A DNA stretch of 64,000 nucleotides from Lactifluus volemus (lineage: Eukaryota > Basidiomycota > Agaricomycetes > Russulales > Russulaceae). Below, one piece after another: positions 1-12,995 of this stretch (the first letter of the stretch is position 1; the number at the start of each line of letters is the position of its first letter). The position numbers were made by a program, and so were the translations under genes. The stretch lies in contig WTXI01000009.1 in NCBI GenBank assembly GCA_022376515.1, positions 372,001 through 436,000 on the forward strand. Direction: 5' to 3'. A model generated the notes under the pieces. It did not search any database. It was not told the DNA's origin and saw only the letters and a list, made by a program, of their open reading frames with translations.

Positions 1-32
1 ATCGATCGTCTCACGTCTCGTCTCTCGACCTC

Positions 33-1512
33 ATGGCAACCACGGCCGGAACTTCGAGTCCATCCAGCCCACTTCCATCAACTGCATCGACACTTTGGGC
101 TCATCTGCTTCATCGTTACTCCGACCCATCCAAGGCTAACGCCGCCGCCACTGCCGCCCAACCCTCTTCTTCGTACGCCCAACTCACGCCACAAGACAAG
201 GCGGCACGTCCACCCGAATTCTCTTACATGACACGCACGCACGTCTCGAAAAGTTCTCGGAGCGCGCCAACGCTATCTTCTCCGAGCTAGAGGCCTCCAG
301 GAGAGAGATGGTCCGCGTCCGGGAGCAAGTCGAAAACGCGCGCGAGAAGGAGTTCGAGGAGATCGCCCAATTAAGCGCGTTTCATTCGTTTTTTACGCGC
401 ATATATGCTGTCTATCACACGCTCATCCGGATTCTGTATATCTATATCAGTCAACAGATGCCAGTCTTCACTCCAAAAGGCGATCGGAGAGCCCATGCAA
501 GCGCACCAGGCTACCGCGATGCAAGCAAATCTTACGTTGACCTCGGAGCGATTGCATGCTCTCGAGGACAAGCTCAATAGCAGGCTAGATGTATTGACCA
601 CGGTATGGTACAACCCGATGCTCTAGTAAAGTGAATAAAAAAAAACCTTTTTTTTTTTCCACGCAGCTTCTTGAAACTCAAAGTCAGTTATCGCGATCCC
701 TTCAAGAGCAGTTTTCGCGCGCACAGAATCAGCAGAGTCGGATCCTCGAGCTGCTCGCGCCGCTCCATCCGATCCTTCAGTCCGTGCCGCTCCATATAGA
801 TATTGCGCGCAACGCTATCATGGAAAAACTTCCTCCCCAGAGCTGTAGGTGTTTCCACGATAGTCCAGATTTATCGTCTGCTTTAGTCGCACGTCCCGGT
901 ACCCCATCGTCCGAGGAGAACGCGGAGCTGCCAGTGCCCGTTGTGACGAGGAAAAGAAGAAGGATAAGCATGATTGATACCCCGCACGCCAACAACCTAT
1001 GCCAGCCATACATGCGGAGCCATCAGGACCGACCCATCGCAGTTGAAGAAGAAGAGCATCGGCGACTTCAGGAACTTGTACGACGGGGATCAGCAGGAAC
1101 TCGAGCTGCGGCTCAATCTCGGGGAATGCACGGTCTATTGGCCGTACAGACCCCAAGTGGCGAGAAGCGCGATAGTGGTCCCAGCGAAGCGGCCTCTCGT
1201 TATCTTTCGAACGCCCAGTCTCACAACGGTGTTGCTGCGCTGGCGACTAGGCTATCAGCCATCTCGAGAATCCCGCCTAATGAGAGCGTTGGCAGAAAAG
1301 GTATAGTCTCGTTCATCGGTCTCCGCCCCGGATACGGGCTCATGGTGGCCTTCAGAAAAACGGAATTCTATCGTCTCTTCGAGGGTGAGTTACCTTGGCC
1401 ATAGGAGGGTATATGAATCACCTGTCAAATGGCGCAGTTTCCCATTGCCACTGTTCCTAGAAAAAGGTTCATACCAATTAATGACGACGAAGATGACGAC
1501 GAGGACCTTTAA
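33..1512 (+). CDS. Coiled-coil protein with acidic C-terminus, function unknown
   Basis: I do not recognise the family. After a Ser/Pro/Ala-rich N-terminus come long Glu/Arg/Gln-rich stretches predicted to form coiled coils (EKFSERANAIFSELEASRRE, then repeated Q/E/L segments up to about position 780). A basic region (TRKRRR) follows, and the protein ends in an acidic tail, NDDEDDDEDL. I infer introns at about 402-449 (acceptor cag before atgcc), 603-666, about 1302-1356 and 1385-1430. Splicing the last two puts the acidic tail in frame and gives the TAA at 1510-1512, so the gene extends beyond the apparent stop at 1404. The frame changes near 215, from ...KAARPPE to LLHDTHARLEK, without a plausible intron; a one-base indel is likely. 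Exon boundaries are approximate. Confidence 0.6.
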
Positions 1513-2781
1513 AAGTCATTCCCATGCTAAATTCATGTGATGGAAAAAACCACAGTCGTGCCTAATACATGTTGGATCTGGGTACTGTTATTGTCATGGG
1601 AACCGACGACGTGCCTTTTTAGTTAGGCCTTAGGCCTGAGGGTTTGGCACTGGTTTGGCCCCATCCCATGTTGCGTGTGCTGAGTTGGTGCAAATCCGAA
1701 GATCTTTCAGCCCGATATCCGGCGCGCGTCCACGAAGGGGCACGGGTACAGTAGCACCGCCGCAATGTTTCGTTCCAATTGTGGAACAGTGCCTCCAGCG
1801 AATCATTATCACCTTCCGAGAAGCCGTGGGCGTTTGTCGGAAGCATTTGCAGGAAGTACAGTAAAACCTTTGAATTACATGAAATGTTGAACGACAGTGC
1901 TGCTAATACTGTACTACTGCATGACCTTGACATGCATTATCCGGTTTCTTCCGATTCCCTTTCAATAAGCTGAATGTTCCCAGCGGAGCGCAAAAAAAAA
2001 AAGAAGACGGGAACAGCGCGCGGAATGACGTGGAAACGAGGGAGATTATCAGTACAAAGCTATACCATGAGCAGGCAGCGCCCACACACGACCCCCCCCC
2101 CGCTCATTGCCATACCAAAGGACTTTGAACGAAACGAACAAAAACAGACTTCCCTTTCAACGATGAAAAAGAGCGTCTTTTTTTAAATTGTTGACGTGTT
2201 CATTCAAGAACAACAACAGGGGGCGGGCGAAATTGTTGTATTAAGGACAAAAAGGTAAATGCCGGGGATTTCGCGGAAAGATGTCAAGCCGGAACTGCCG
2301 GTCAATTGTAAATGGAATCGAGGGTTGTCAAGGGATAGAGGCGCAGCGCTACCATTACCATTGACAGGTTGTGCTTTGCTTTGCTTCCATTCAAGTATCC
2401 GAGGGAAAAGTGTGGCTAAGCCGAAAAAGAAAAAAAAAGGAATTTGTGTTTCTGGTTGTATGATAAATTACCGGTGCGGTCATCGCGACATGCCGTAACT
2501 TACGTGAACTTTGTATTGGGAAAAAAAAACGAGTGTTGTAACTTAACTGTGGTCGGGTTTCGCGAAAAATGAAAGGAGGGGGAAGGGGGCGAGGTGAGTA
2601 AGAGGCATAAAAAAAACGAAAACCGAACGAGATAGGAAAGGAGAGAAGAGGAGAGGAAGAAAAAGAAAAGAAAAGAGATACATAGGTATGCAGGTAACAC
2701 ATTGAGAAGTCCGCCCAAAGGTTCCCCCTTCCACCTGAGCTGAAATTATAAAAATTAGCATACAAGGGACATCCGTCATCA
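1513..2781. other. Intergenic region, no gene seen
   Basis: About 1.3 kb separating two gene 3' ends that face each other. It holds many A/T homopolymers and a purine-rich (GA) tract at about 2570-2680. The open frames here are short and low-complexity on both strands, so I call nothing. Confidence 0.5.
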
Positions 2782-5700
2782 TCACTCTCGAGCGACCCAG
2801 TCGTTGCTACGAGACGACAGCTCTATCGAATTATCAGTTGTCCAAAACACGCGTTCTGTAGCACTGCGTCCAGTCCAACTCTTTTGATCGCGAAGAATCA
2901 TCGCCTATAAGTAAAAAAAAAAAGAATTTAGGACCCCTCCCGGAATATAGCTGGCAACTAAAACTCACTTGCTGTGCACCAAAATTACGTTGGTCATGTG
3001 CAAACAAGTCCACGTTCTCCTCAAGGGCATCCGACAGTATCTGCATGTCTTGCAAGATGGCCTGCAGCACCCGCACCGAGGCGAGCGTCAGCTGCTCTCT
3101 GCGGTTCCGTACGATCGTCCCACCGTTTGACATGGGTGGAGGAAGGGACTGCGAGATTTGTTGCAGGACAGTGTGCATGATTCGTTTTGTCTCGTTCATG
3201 ATCTTCTGTGCCGCGGGGTAATTCTTTCGTGAGACGAGCACCAAGGCGCGCGTGATCATGTCCGAGGCGAGTAGCTCCATGCGCCGTCGCACGATGACCG
3301 TGTCCGAGCGAACTGACTGTTGTCGATTGGGGCTGCTGCTCCCAGAGGGAAGAAGTGTGACCGTCAAAAGTACGGGACGCGCAAGACGCGAGATATGCTT
3401 GGCCGCCGCGGGATCGTAGAACGCGCCGTCGACCTCGAACACGGGCACTTCATCGATCATGCGGTCCATCATGCCGTCTGTGAGATCTGCCATATCATCG
3501 ATGGTGAGAGAATCAAGCCCCAAACTCTGATTGAACCGCTCCGTTGCATTCATCGCCCGTTGTGAACCGCGAGTGATGGTAGCCTGATGCGACGTATCAG
3601 AGTTATCCAGTTCGAGCTCGACTAGCATCTCCTTCCGTTCTCCGTAACGAAGTTCGCCAATGTCGACGTCAACGTTGCGCCCGTCTGATGAGAGGATTGA
3701 GGACGGTCCTCCGGATACCTTACGAATGCGGAAGCGGTTTCCATCGACGATCTTCATGTGTAGCTTCATGTTCATGGTGCCGATGGACATCATCCCTCCG
3801 ATACAACCCGCGAGGCAGCTACGTAGATCGTACCAGTCATTCACGAATGTGTATGTCCCGTTGGTATGGTTCGACATGAGCCAAAGAGATGCAGGGTCGT
3901 GTGAACGTCCGTAACCAAACGAATGAATGGGCACGTTCCCTGCCTCGGCCCGAGTCAGAACAAGGTCCATCTGTGCGCGCCGCGTAGTATCTGCCGCATC
4001 ACTAACGAGGAGCATGCCGGCGACCGGATTTCTCGACTTTCGTTGTAGCACGACATCCAGCCCTGTCAGGACATCGTAAGTTAAAACGCGAGATAATTTA
4101 CCAAAAGAAGGCCATACCATGATTGACGGCAGTAACGACATCGGTCTTTTCTTCCTTGCTTCCTCGCACAATAAATTCATCCTCGAATGACTGACCGTCC
4201 CCAGGACGGATTCCGATTTCGTCAACAAACTTGTTAAGTCGCGCAAGGCTCTGCGCACGTCCGAGCGACAGGAAGGGCGTCTTCCGCACTGCACCGCCAA
4301 CACCGACTTCAAACGTGACGAATGACAGACGATCGCGTGGACCAAGCGACGCAATGATGAACTCGAGCGATGTCTTTATAACACGAATCTTGAGTGAAAC
4401 GGTGCTCGGTAATGAGTGAAGGGTTGGGAGAGATATGACCAGGATGAGATCCAAAGGAGGGTGGGGCAGGGGTGTAAGAGAGTTTGAGGGGCCGGCAGAC
4501 ATATGTGGCGCATATAATGGACCGGAGTAGTGAGATGGTGGTTCGTCCTCTTGCAGAGGAGTGAGTTTGCCTGTTGCGCTATTGTGATGCCCGTGAAGCG
4601 TGACCGAGCCGCCGTGCGACGTGTAACTCGATAATGTCGACCTTCCCGAGCTGTGCAGTAAACTGCTGTTCGCCGTGCTTCCGCTTGTTCCCGTGCTTCC
4701 GCTGAGCATTCTCATAGCCTTGGCGCTACCGCCAAACTCCTCCATATCGAAAGGGACTTGATCAGGTTCGCGTCTTGGCCGCTGTATTGACGAAACGAGC
4801 GTTTGGACATTAGTCTTCCATGTTTCAAGTGATGAGCGGTCTTTGAAGATCAGAATGAACGAATCGAGCCTCTCGTCTTCCATATCGATGGTCAAACTTA
4901 GCTCTCCTTGACAGACGTGTCCGTGACCTGTCGAATGTGTTTGATGTAGATACGACCTTTGAGCCGTAACACGCCTTTGGATTGAACGAGTCCTCCGCTG
5001 ATTACGGACGCGCCATCCGCGAGGTTAGATGCCGCGCCTGCTGCGCCTGAGAGGAACCGCCCAAGAGTACGCTTTTTTTCCTCAGCGACACATATGATCG
5101 CCTCCTTGAAGAGATAGACATAAAATTCGCGTACAAGAGCATCACGTCGCACAGACAATAGGTCATACATCTGCAGGGGGCCAAGCCCTGAGAGTGGATG
5201 ACCTTTCCAGTCGATGATGCGGTTCCTGAGGTCCTCGGTGATTGCCACAAATGGTGACTCATCTTGAGGCGGTAGGTTGCAGAATAGGAAACATCGCGAG
5301 TGGAATGATCATCAGAAGGGTTATGTGACGTGATGCTTGCAGGGCCGGCTGAAGGATGACCACGTCGTACGGTGGTAGTTTCAGGTCCGTTGTGCGAGAC
5401 ATATGGGTCTATCACAGGGCCAGGAACATGAGCAGAGCTGCGCTTGCCTGGCAGCTCGACGACGACAACGCAAGTGAGTGCTTGGGTAGGCTCGTTATTG
5501 CGAGTAAAGGAGGAGAATTCGGGGAGCACTTGGATTGATGGTGTCACCACGAACGCGGAGTGCTCGTTGAGTAAGCTTGACTTGAGAGATGTCGCGGCAG
5601 GTTCGATCGGGTCATCCTCCGTGGGATCATAGGGGTGGGATGGCACACGCCCCGCGTTTGGTGCGTCGCGCCCTGGATACACCGCGTTTATATTTCGGTC

Positions 5701-6603
5701 GCCCATGCCTGTGAGAGCGGCAAGTTCTACGCCAAAATGTCAGACGGGACAACCAAAGAAGTGAAAAGATGGCATACTATTTGATTTGCCACCGTCGCCC
5801 TCTCCAACTTTCATTGGCCGCCGACACACGCCGCACACGCCTAGGTTGGACTTGCGTAAAACTGCAGTTTGGCGGCCGGCCCCCGGAACAGGTCCGTATA
5901 CGGCTGTAAAGCATGCCTTGTGAAAGGTCAACGGTGTTCGATTTGCCAATGAAGGAAAGATAGCCGAGAGAGCAGAAAAATCTTTGCGGAACAAATCGGA
6001 CATGGCACAAGGCCGAATAACTCTGCACCACATAGACGCCGGTATAGTCGAGAGACAAACGGCGAGCAACGGTGAGAGGTAGTGAAGGACAACGACATCA
6101 ATGGGAGAAGCAAAGAAGTTGTTCCCATAAATGGGGGGGGAGGTGTCCACGCATATCTCGGCAAAGTGTGAAATCTACTCACCTCGTGGAGAGCATGTCC
6201 GCACTCAGGTACTATATGGGGCTTTTCGCCTGGTAAACGAAAGCTGAAAGAGAGAGGTTCGAGGCAGACGGGACATTCTCTTCCTCTTCTGAAGAGTCGT
6301 GACTGGATACTACTGGGAGTGGCGCATGGACCATGGTCGCGAAGGGGTGGGTATGAAGGTCTTGGACGAGGATAGTAGGCGATGATGATTAGCCGAAGCG
6401 GTCGAGTAAGCGGAAGCTGAAGAAGAAGGCCTTGGAAGGTCCTTAAAGATGTTGATATGGAACGGGTTGAATGGGGTTGCGGATGGGCTTTGGCGGGAGG
6501 AGGATGAGGGAGGTGAAAGGAACTGGGAAGAGGGATCTCGTTCTTGGGCTTGAGACTTTTTGTTACCTTTCTGGAACCAGAGGGAAGGATGAGCGGCCTT
6601 CAT
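2782..6603 (-). CDS. RING-H2 / PH / VWA-Vwaint protein, probable E3 ubiquitin ligase
   Basis: The N-terminus is Ser/Pro-rich. A RING finger at about 6290-5790 follows: CPVC, then ECGHALHE, with CGVCRRPM closing it. Next is a PH-like domain at about 5250-4800 (FYVYLFKEAIICV...LETWKTNV), then a VWA domain (LDLILVISLP...GPRDRLSFVTFEVG...PIHSFGYG) and a Vwaint-type C-terminal region (ELRYGERKEMLVELELD). RING plus VWA plus Vwaint is the architecture of plant WAV3-type E3 ligases and their fungal relatives; the PH insertion suggests membrane or phosphoinositide contact (inference). The DxSxS metal site of the VWA domain is replaced (ISLPT), so metal binding is doubtful. Introns are visible at about 4120-4063 and near 2967-2908; splicing the last one gives stop 2784-2782. 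The frame breaks near 4906 and 5285 without introns, so indels are likely. Confidence 0.82.
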
Positions 6604-8629
6604 AAACCCCTTGGCCCCTTGGATCAGAGATAAAAGAGTAGGCGGGAAGGGGAACGAAAAGACAGCCGGTGATAGGTTTTAAAAGAAATCACTCCATATT
6701 CGGTCGTCGCCTACTTTGGGGTATACACATAACATCTCTCTCTACCACTTCACTCACTCAATCCCCATTTATAAAATTTTATCGGTAATTCTTCGTTGCT
6801 CGCTATTCCGTTCTCTTATCCATATTCGGATCTCCTTTCTCCTCCTTCTCTCTTTTTTTTCTTTACTGTAACGAGTAATCCCTTTCCTATCGCTTACTTT
6901 GATGTCCGTTCCTGGTGTCCTTTTTTAAAATCGAACAGCCTCAAAACCACTTAAACAGCTACCTAACCTGGTTTTGGCCGCAACATTCGGGTCAAATTTG
7001 AGTCCAAAGTGGCATATCTTGTCGGAACAACCCAGAGTTGGGCCAGCACTACTGACTTGGTGCCACGTCGTTTCTAGAACAAGCCGAGGCGGTCTCGTCT
7101 CATACTCCTCGGCTCCTCAACCCGGCCAAAGTACACCCATCGAAGTGAAAGAGTCCCCCACAGGCCATGCCTATCATTTTTTTTTTTCGTACTTAGTTCT
7201 GAAAGGCGATGCTCAAAAGACCTCCGCCATCACGAGCAAGATCAAACAGCTAAAAACGTCGCCAAATTTTTTATCATCGATCATGATCCACCATCACCCC
7301 CATTCCGTAATCGGATGTTTGACCTACTTTGTGGCTATCTCTCGGACGAATATATTTTTATTTTGTTCGTTGACCTGTATAACTGCGATGGACCCACCCT
7401 CCCCCTCCGAGTCCGGGCAAACTCCGCGCATCGTTATAGGTACACACAGAACCCACGGTTTGCAACGCCTTCCCCTTAAACAAGCAAAGTAGGCACAAAT
7501 TTCGGACTGACTCTGATCGATGTTTGACTCTCTACAACTGATGCGTCGCTCATGCCGAGCTATGCGGAATATATACGTGGCCGTTGTGATCCGCAATCCC
7601 TATTTAGACATCTCGTCCGGTTCCTCTTCTTAGTTGAAATTGTGAAACGCCTCAACTCTGCTACAAGTCGTACATTCCCTTCTCGCCACACATGTTTTGC
7701 AAAACTCTGCTACCCGCTGTATCCGTTTTACCATAGTTGCAATGGCGATACTGTTCGTATACACTGTGACGTATCACTTGCCATCGCAACCGTACTATCT
7801 ATTCAAGTACCTCACGCATGACGTTGTACTTGATGGAAATGCACGACGTGGGAAAAACCTATCCCCCCCAAGCGCTCAGATTACGCCAAATGATCTATTT
7901 GCCCAATTCGAACAATTGATGCCTGATGGATCAACGGTTTGACAGATCCCACCCCAACAAGGTCACTTTCAGGTCCTAGTTGTTGATCTGGGCAGCGCCC
8001 TGGCCAACACGCTGGGATAAGAGGTTGCTCGACTTGGGTGCTGCTGCTTGCTCTCGGTAGTCTATTTATTACCTAAAGATCGCATCTCCCGGTGGAACAC
8101 CTACTAAGGACTCGCCAAAGCAATCGCATCGCATGGGTCATCTAGCCTAACCGAGTATCACAATTTTATACGTTCATTTGTTCGGTGGCAAATTGATAAA
8201 TAAAAATAAAAATCTACTCGATCGTAAACCGCGGGAGTCCTCCCATGAAACCAAAAAAAGAAACACAGGCTAGCTGACACAAGACAAAGGTTAAAAACTG
8301 ACGTGGACGTGTCACTCCACGGTTACTTAAAAGGCGCACAGCGAGGGATAAAACGATCAACGTGACTAGGGATCGAAAAAATGCGCGTGCGTGACTAGAT
8401 ACAGTGACTTTAGACCAAACAAGAACCGAAAGCCGATACAGCATCTGAAACTATAGCTCCTAGGTGATGAAAAAAAAAAAAAGGACCAAAAACCAAACTA
8501 AAGCCGAGTGTACGAAAAATCGACAACAAAGAGGGGAGGAAAAAAAAAAGATGGAAATCCAATCATGCTCCCCGTTCCACCCCTTACCATTAATCCTGAC
8601 CGAACCTGTTCTGAAACCCGGACATTCTA
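6604..8629. other. Intergenic region, no gene seen
   Basis: This 2 kb region lies upstream of the RING gene and downstream of the RRM gene. It has pyrimidine-rich tracts (6700-6880) likely to be the RING gene's promoter and leader. Open frames at 6974-7492 and 7552-7942 lack recognisable domains, splice-consistent continuation or coding character, and I do not call them. Confidence 0.45.
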
Positions 8630-11499
8630 CTAAGCAATCTCTGCAAAACTTGCCCTCCTCTCGATCCCCCCGCTTCGACTCGATCTGCGTCCCTGCTCCT
8701 GCACAGGATCTGATCCAGTACGGCGTGTGGGCGGTGGATTGTGAAGGGACGAAATGACTGTATCGTCAGCCACACACGGAGTCACCCCAGGCAGCAGTCG
8801 TTCAGTGACGCATTTGACACCCGAATCGTCGCTCCATTCGTTCGCACTACCCCGCTCACTCGAGCCGCTGCTCGTGCCCACTTCTTGACCACCCCCGTTC
8901 TCCGTTGCCAGCACCGGAGCATCGCGTCTCGGTATGAGCTCATTAATAAGGCTACTCCCAGTTTGAGATGGTGGTGGTAAACCACTTTCTTCCTCATCGC
9001 CGGCGCCTGTACTCGTGCCTGAGAAATAATCGATTTCCTCCTGACTCTGGCCTTTCGTTACGGGTGCGCCGACTGCAGCGTTGGTCAATGTATTTCCCCC
9101 AGGCCGGCCCCAGAAGGCCCCCGGTGACATTGTCATTACGGGCGAGAGTGCAACCGATGGATGACTTGTGTGCGAAAGGGTCGGCGGACCAGGTACAAAT
9201 TGAAAAGAGGGCATGCTCGGTGTGATAGGAGGTAGACCGCTTGGCGTCATATTAAGCGATCCATGCGCAGGATGGTGAAGCGGTGACTGTGCGTGTGAAT
9301 ACGTTGAATGTTGGAGAGAAGGCTGGTGGGTGGGTGAGGACGGACGAACACCCGCACGCGGTTGCTGCAACGCCGAAACATGAGTGCCTGGAGCGAAAAC
9401 TGGTGAAACTGGAGAGAAATTGTGCGGTGCAGGTGGAATGACAAAGGCAGATGGCGGGGGAAGGGAAATAGGCCCAGGATGTGGGTGGGCCAGCGCTCGC
9501 TGCCGGGATGTGGGCGAAGCCTGTTGGAGCCGTGACGGATCCTCTGTCTGAGAAGAGGACGCGGACGTCTGCGATAAATGACGCGGCTCCGTATGTATCA
9601 ATGAAGTGGCCAGGGTCAGCGGATGGGGGGCGCTCACGTGGTGAGGCTGTGGCTGAGGGCCGGGTGGGACTTCGAGTTTTAGTGAAGGCTGCGACAGAGA
9701 CTGCAATGGCTGAGGCAATTGCAGCGGAGGTGATGCTTCCCGCAGTCCTTTTGCCGACGGTACACCGGCACTTGATGATGGTGGAGTGGGTAGCTCTCCG
9801 AGACCAGTGACAGGAGACTCTCTTCTGAGTAGGGAAGAGTCCGAACTCATGGAGTCATGCAGCCCAGTGGCTGTAGGAAAATGAGGAATGTGATGCTGGT
9901 ACTCAGCGGTTGTGTTTATACGTGATAAGACAGCTTGAGGCTGGGACCGCGGAAGGGAAGGAAAGACATTCATCGGTGAGGGGGAGGCGCTGTTCTTGAC
10001 GCGATTCAAAGTATATGCGTTATAATCGGGTGAACGGGGAGGTTGCGCAGTGGGCAACGGAGTGCCACGGGAGGATGTCGGTCTGACAGTAATGTTAGCT
10101 ATCGAAGTGAGGGACACCGGGTTAGCGCTTGGGAATGATGAAGCAAGCAGAGGGGAGGAGGGCGCCGTTGAGGCCTGTGGTGTAAACTTGTCAAAATGGA
10201 CTTTGAGAGGTCGGCCGTTAAACTCGTAGCTAAAGGCGGGGGAAAGGTGTCAAGAGCGGAAGAGTGGCACGATGTAAAATAAGTTCGTTACCCATTAAAC
10301 ATATTCACTGCGCGTTCGGCATCGTACTCTGTACCGAAGACCACAGTGCCAAATCCCCGAGAGCGGCCATCTTGGCCGAGAGCGACGTCCGCACGGAGAA
10401 CGGCGCCCGCTTGACGGAATAGGTCCTTGAGATCCTGCCATTGACAGTGAAATGGTAACTAGACATCCTTGAGAAAATCGGAGTGGATCACGACCATGAG
10501 GAGACCCACGTTCCCGACGAATAAGTTACGGCTGACACCACTCGCAGTAGTCTGCCGATCATGGTCAAAGACCATAAAATGGTCTGCGTAAGACTCATCT
10601 AGAGCGCCCCTTTGTGGAATCTGCGAAAGGAAAGAAGAGGAAGACAAGGTATTGAAGGACGGCGGAAGTGCAGTTGAGTAGACATAAGATGGTCTTAGGG
10701 TAGGAATGACAGAGGCATGGCTACTAATAATTGAGGGAGTGTGGTAGCCTGAAGCAGAATTAGAAAAGTTATCGAAATCGCCGGGTAAGCGGTCTAAGCG
10801 GACTTCAAGAACGCGAGACTGCCAAGAGTAACCATTAAACATATCGACGGCACGGCCGGCATCCTCTGCGGTGCAAGAAGGACAGTGCCATGACCGCGAG
10901 AACGGTTGTCCGGGCCTAGGGAGACATCTGCACGGAGAACAGTCCCAGCCTTACGAAAGAGGTCTTTGAGGTCCTGCCAACGAACGCGGTAGGGAAGCTG
11001 TGAGGGGAGTCAAGTATTAGCCTGGGTGAAAAGCGTGAAAGGTGAAGACTGGAATGGGGGAGCTATGCCGAGATGAGCGCTAACGCCAGTGCCAGTGCCA
11101 ATGATAGATGATGCACGACGAGGAGGGTAGTGTACAGAAAGATGCGACTCGGTGGCGGGAGGTGACCAAAAAAGGGAGGAATATGAAATAGAAGGAAAGT
11201 GAGGAGTAGTACGTACGTTGCCAACGAAAAGTTGAGTACGGGTATCTTTGAGAGGAAAGTGACGACCATCTGAGGATACGGAGGAGGTAGCTTGCTGAAT
11301 AACGGCATCAATCTGGTCACTGGTAGGAGGCGGGTGGACAGGGAGGGGAGGGGGAGGGAGAAAGTGTGATGATGAGGCGGAGGCGGGAGCAGAGGCAGAG
11401 GAAGGGGTTGGGGAACAAGGTTGAATATTATTCTGAGGGTGGGTATGATGGATAATAGGAGGAGGAGAGGAAGAGAGTGAAGGGGATTGTACGTCCATG
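8630..11499 (-). CDS. RNA-binding protein with two RRMs (Gbp2/hnRNP M-like)
   Basis: There are two RRMs. Each starts with an LFVGN RNP2 motif, immediately followed by an intron and LP...WQDLKDLFR.AG.VLRADV, then an RNP1-like RSRG(H/F)GTV and MFNGY. This RRM style is that of yeast Gbp2/Hrb1 and hnRNP M-like proteins, which bind mRNA during nuclear processing and export (family knowledge). A long disordered Ser/Pro/His-rich tail of about 480 residues follows, ending in RRASFAEIA. Introns are at 11216-10998, about 10510-10460 and about 10305-10240. The start ATG at 11499 (MDVQSPSL) is preferred; an in-frame upstream start at 11546 is possible. Near 10876 the first RRM shifts frame by one base next to a T/A run, probably a sequencing indel. 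Confidence 0.85.
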
Positions 11500-11615
11500 A
11501 GGAGGACGAAGAGTTGAGAAGGAAGGGATCGTACTCGTACTCGCACAAGGAGAAAGATGCCGTAGGCAGCAGCCGCTCATGATCATTAACCTGTGCGTTC
11601 CGTTCTCCGTCCCCT

Positions 11616-11650
11616 ACCGACCGAATGACCGACCGACCGACCGTTGACCG
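11616..11650. repeat. GACC tetranucleotide microsatellite
   Basis: Imperfect tandem copies of GACC/CCGA lie about 120 bp upstream of the RRM gene start. It is a simple sequence repeat, probably within that gene's promoter or 5' UTR. Confidence 0.8.
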
Positions 11651-12288
11651 TTGTGGGAGCGATCTCGGAGGTGGGTTGTTGTATCCACTCCACTCGCCTC
11701 GCCTCGTCAGCCACTCGTCGCTCCACCTTCTTTATACACTTAACCACCCCGATCGTATTCGGAAATCTTGACGTCATCACCCCTTTTATTTCATTCCGTA
11801 ATCTTCCTTACTCATCTCATCCACCACCCGCATACAATGCCCAAGGACAACATCCCAACCTGTTGACTTCCATCAGACCGGCAGACCTGAAGCTATATCA
11901 CCGTATACAAGCGCTAGTGACAGCGCGCCTTGCACACTCTCTAGGATCAGTTAGATCTCATCGAAAGAATTACAATCCCTACCACGAATGATAGGTTCTG
12001 TTTTAACTTTTGCAAAGTAGCTTCAGCTCAATCTCATTCCATCTTCATCCGGCTTCTTAATCCATTAAATTCCCGAGAGAGACCCGCGGTTCAAAAGCCC
12101 CCGGTTATCTGATCATCTTACTCTCCTCCGCAGCGGTCTCGATGAATGACAATTCTCTTCTGGAAATATCCCCACATCTATACACCCAGTGCAACGTCAC
12201 AATGTTGTGCTACATCATACATTTAACATCTTAGTCCACCCCTCTCTCTTCGCTGGTGATCCCCAGTTCCACATCCCATCATCTGGCT

Positions 12289-12606
12289 ATGTCAGAACAC
12301 ACTTGTACTCAGGAATCTCATGCAAGTTCCATGCTCCATGTTGATTCTCCTTCTACTCCCGTGTTCGCATGCGATGCATGGTGCCAGGCGGACCAAGATC
12401 GTCAACTAGCGCAGAATGGAGAGCTCGAACACCAAACCATACAATATATTGTTGGCGATTGTATTTCAGATGGTCAAGGAGGATGCCAGAGATCTTCTCG
12501 GAACCTGCCTTCCAGTTGCTGTCGGCCTACCGCTTCGGCTCCGGACAAAGTGCGCCAATATAGTCTCTTTGAGTTGCCTCTCCTCGTTGCTTATTTCCGT
12601 ACTTAG
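12289..12606 (+). other. Cys-rich open frame, possible 5' exon of the P1B ATPase
   Basis: This frame starts MSEHTCTQESHASSML and contains spaced cysteines (FACDAWCQ, VGDCIS, GGCQ, SSCC). Fungal CrpA-type copper ATPases have long N-termini with Cys pairs, so this may be an exon of the ATPase gene just downstream. I could not find a splice path joining it to the ATPase frame, and it may be chance. Treat it as a hypothesis only. Confidence 0.22.
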
Positions 12607-12995
12607 CGCCTTGCGATGTTGACGAACAAGGTCTCAACAGATCCTGCATTCTTGATTCTCAAACTACCGTACACCAGCAGGGTAGGAGGCTTTTCCTCTC
12701 TTTCAGCCAGCGTCGAGGTACCAGAGCGACTCAGACGGTCACCTTCCTCCAGAAACTAGTCCCTGCACCGCTTGCGTCCCTCAACCTGTTTCAGCATGTG
12801 AAGAACCTTGTTGTGTTGGCACCAGCCTATCTGCTGAAAGTATGCACAATGCGACCGTTTTCGACACTCCTCGTGTGTAATTTCCACTTTCACTTCAGTG
12901 TGCATCTTGCTAAAAAAAACTTTTGAAACAGACGATGAGCGTAGCGAAGACTGTTGCAAAGGTCATCACGAGATCATCCGCATAGTGTCCCATGA

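Noticed and set aside
2560..2690. GA-rich tract as a possible regulatory or repeat element
   Set aside because: It is irregular and without a repeat unit, so just purine-biased intergenic sequence.
12758..12956. Minus-strand ORF with several Cys and His residues
   Set aside because: It lies antisense to the probable 5' region of the ATPase and has no structure of its own.
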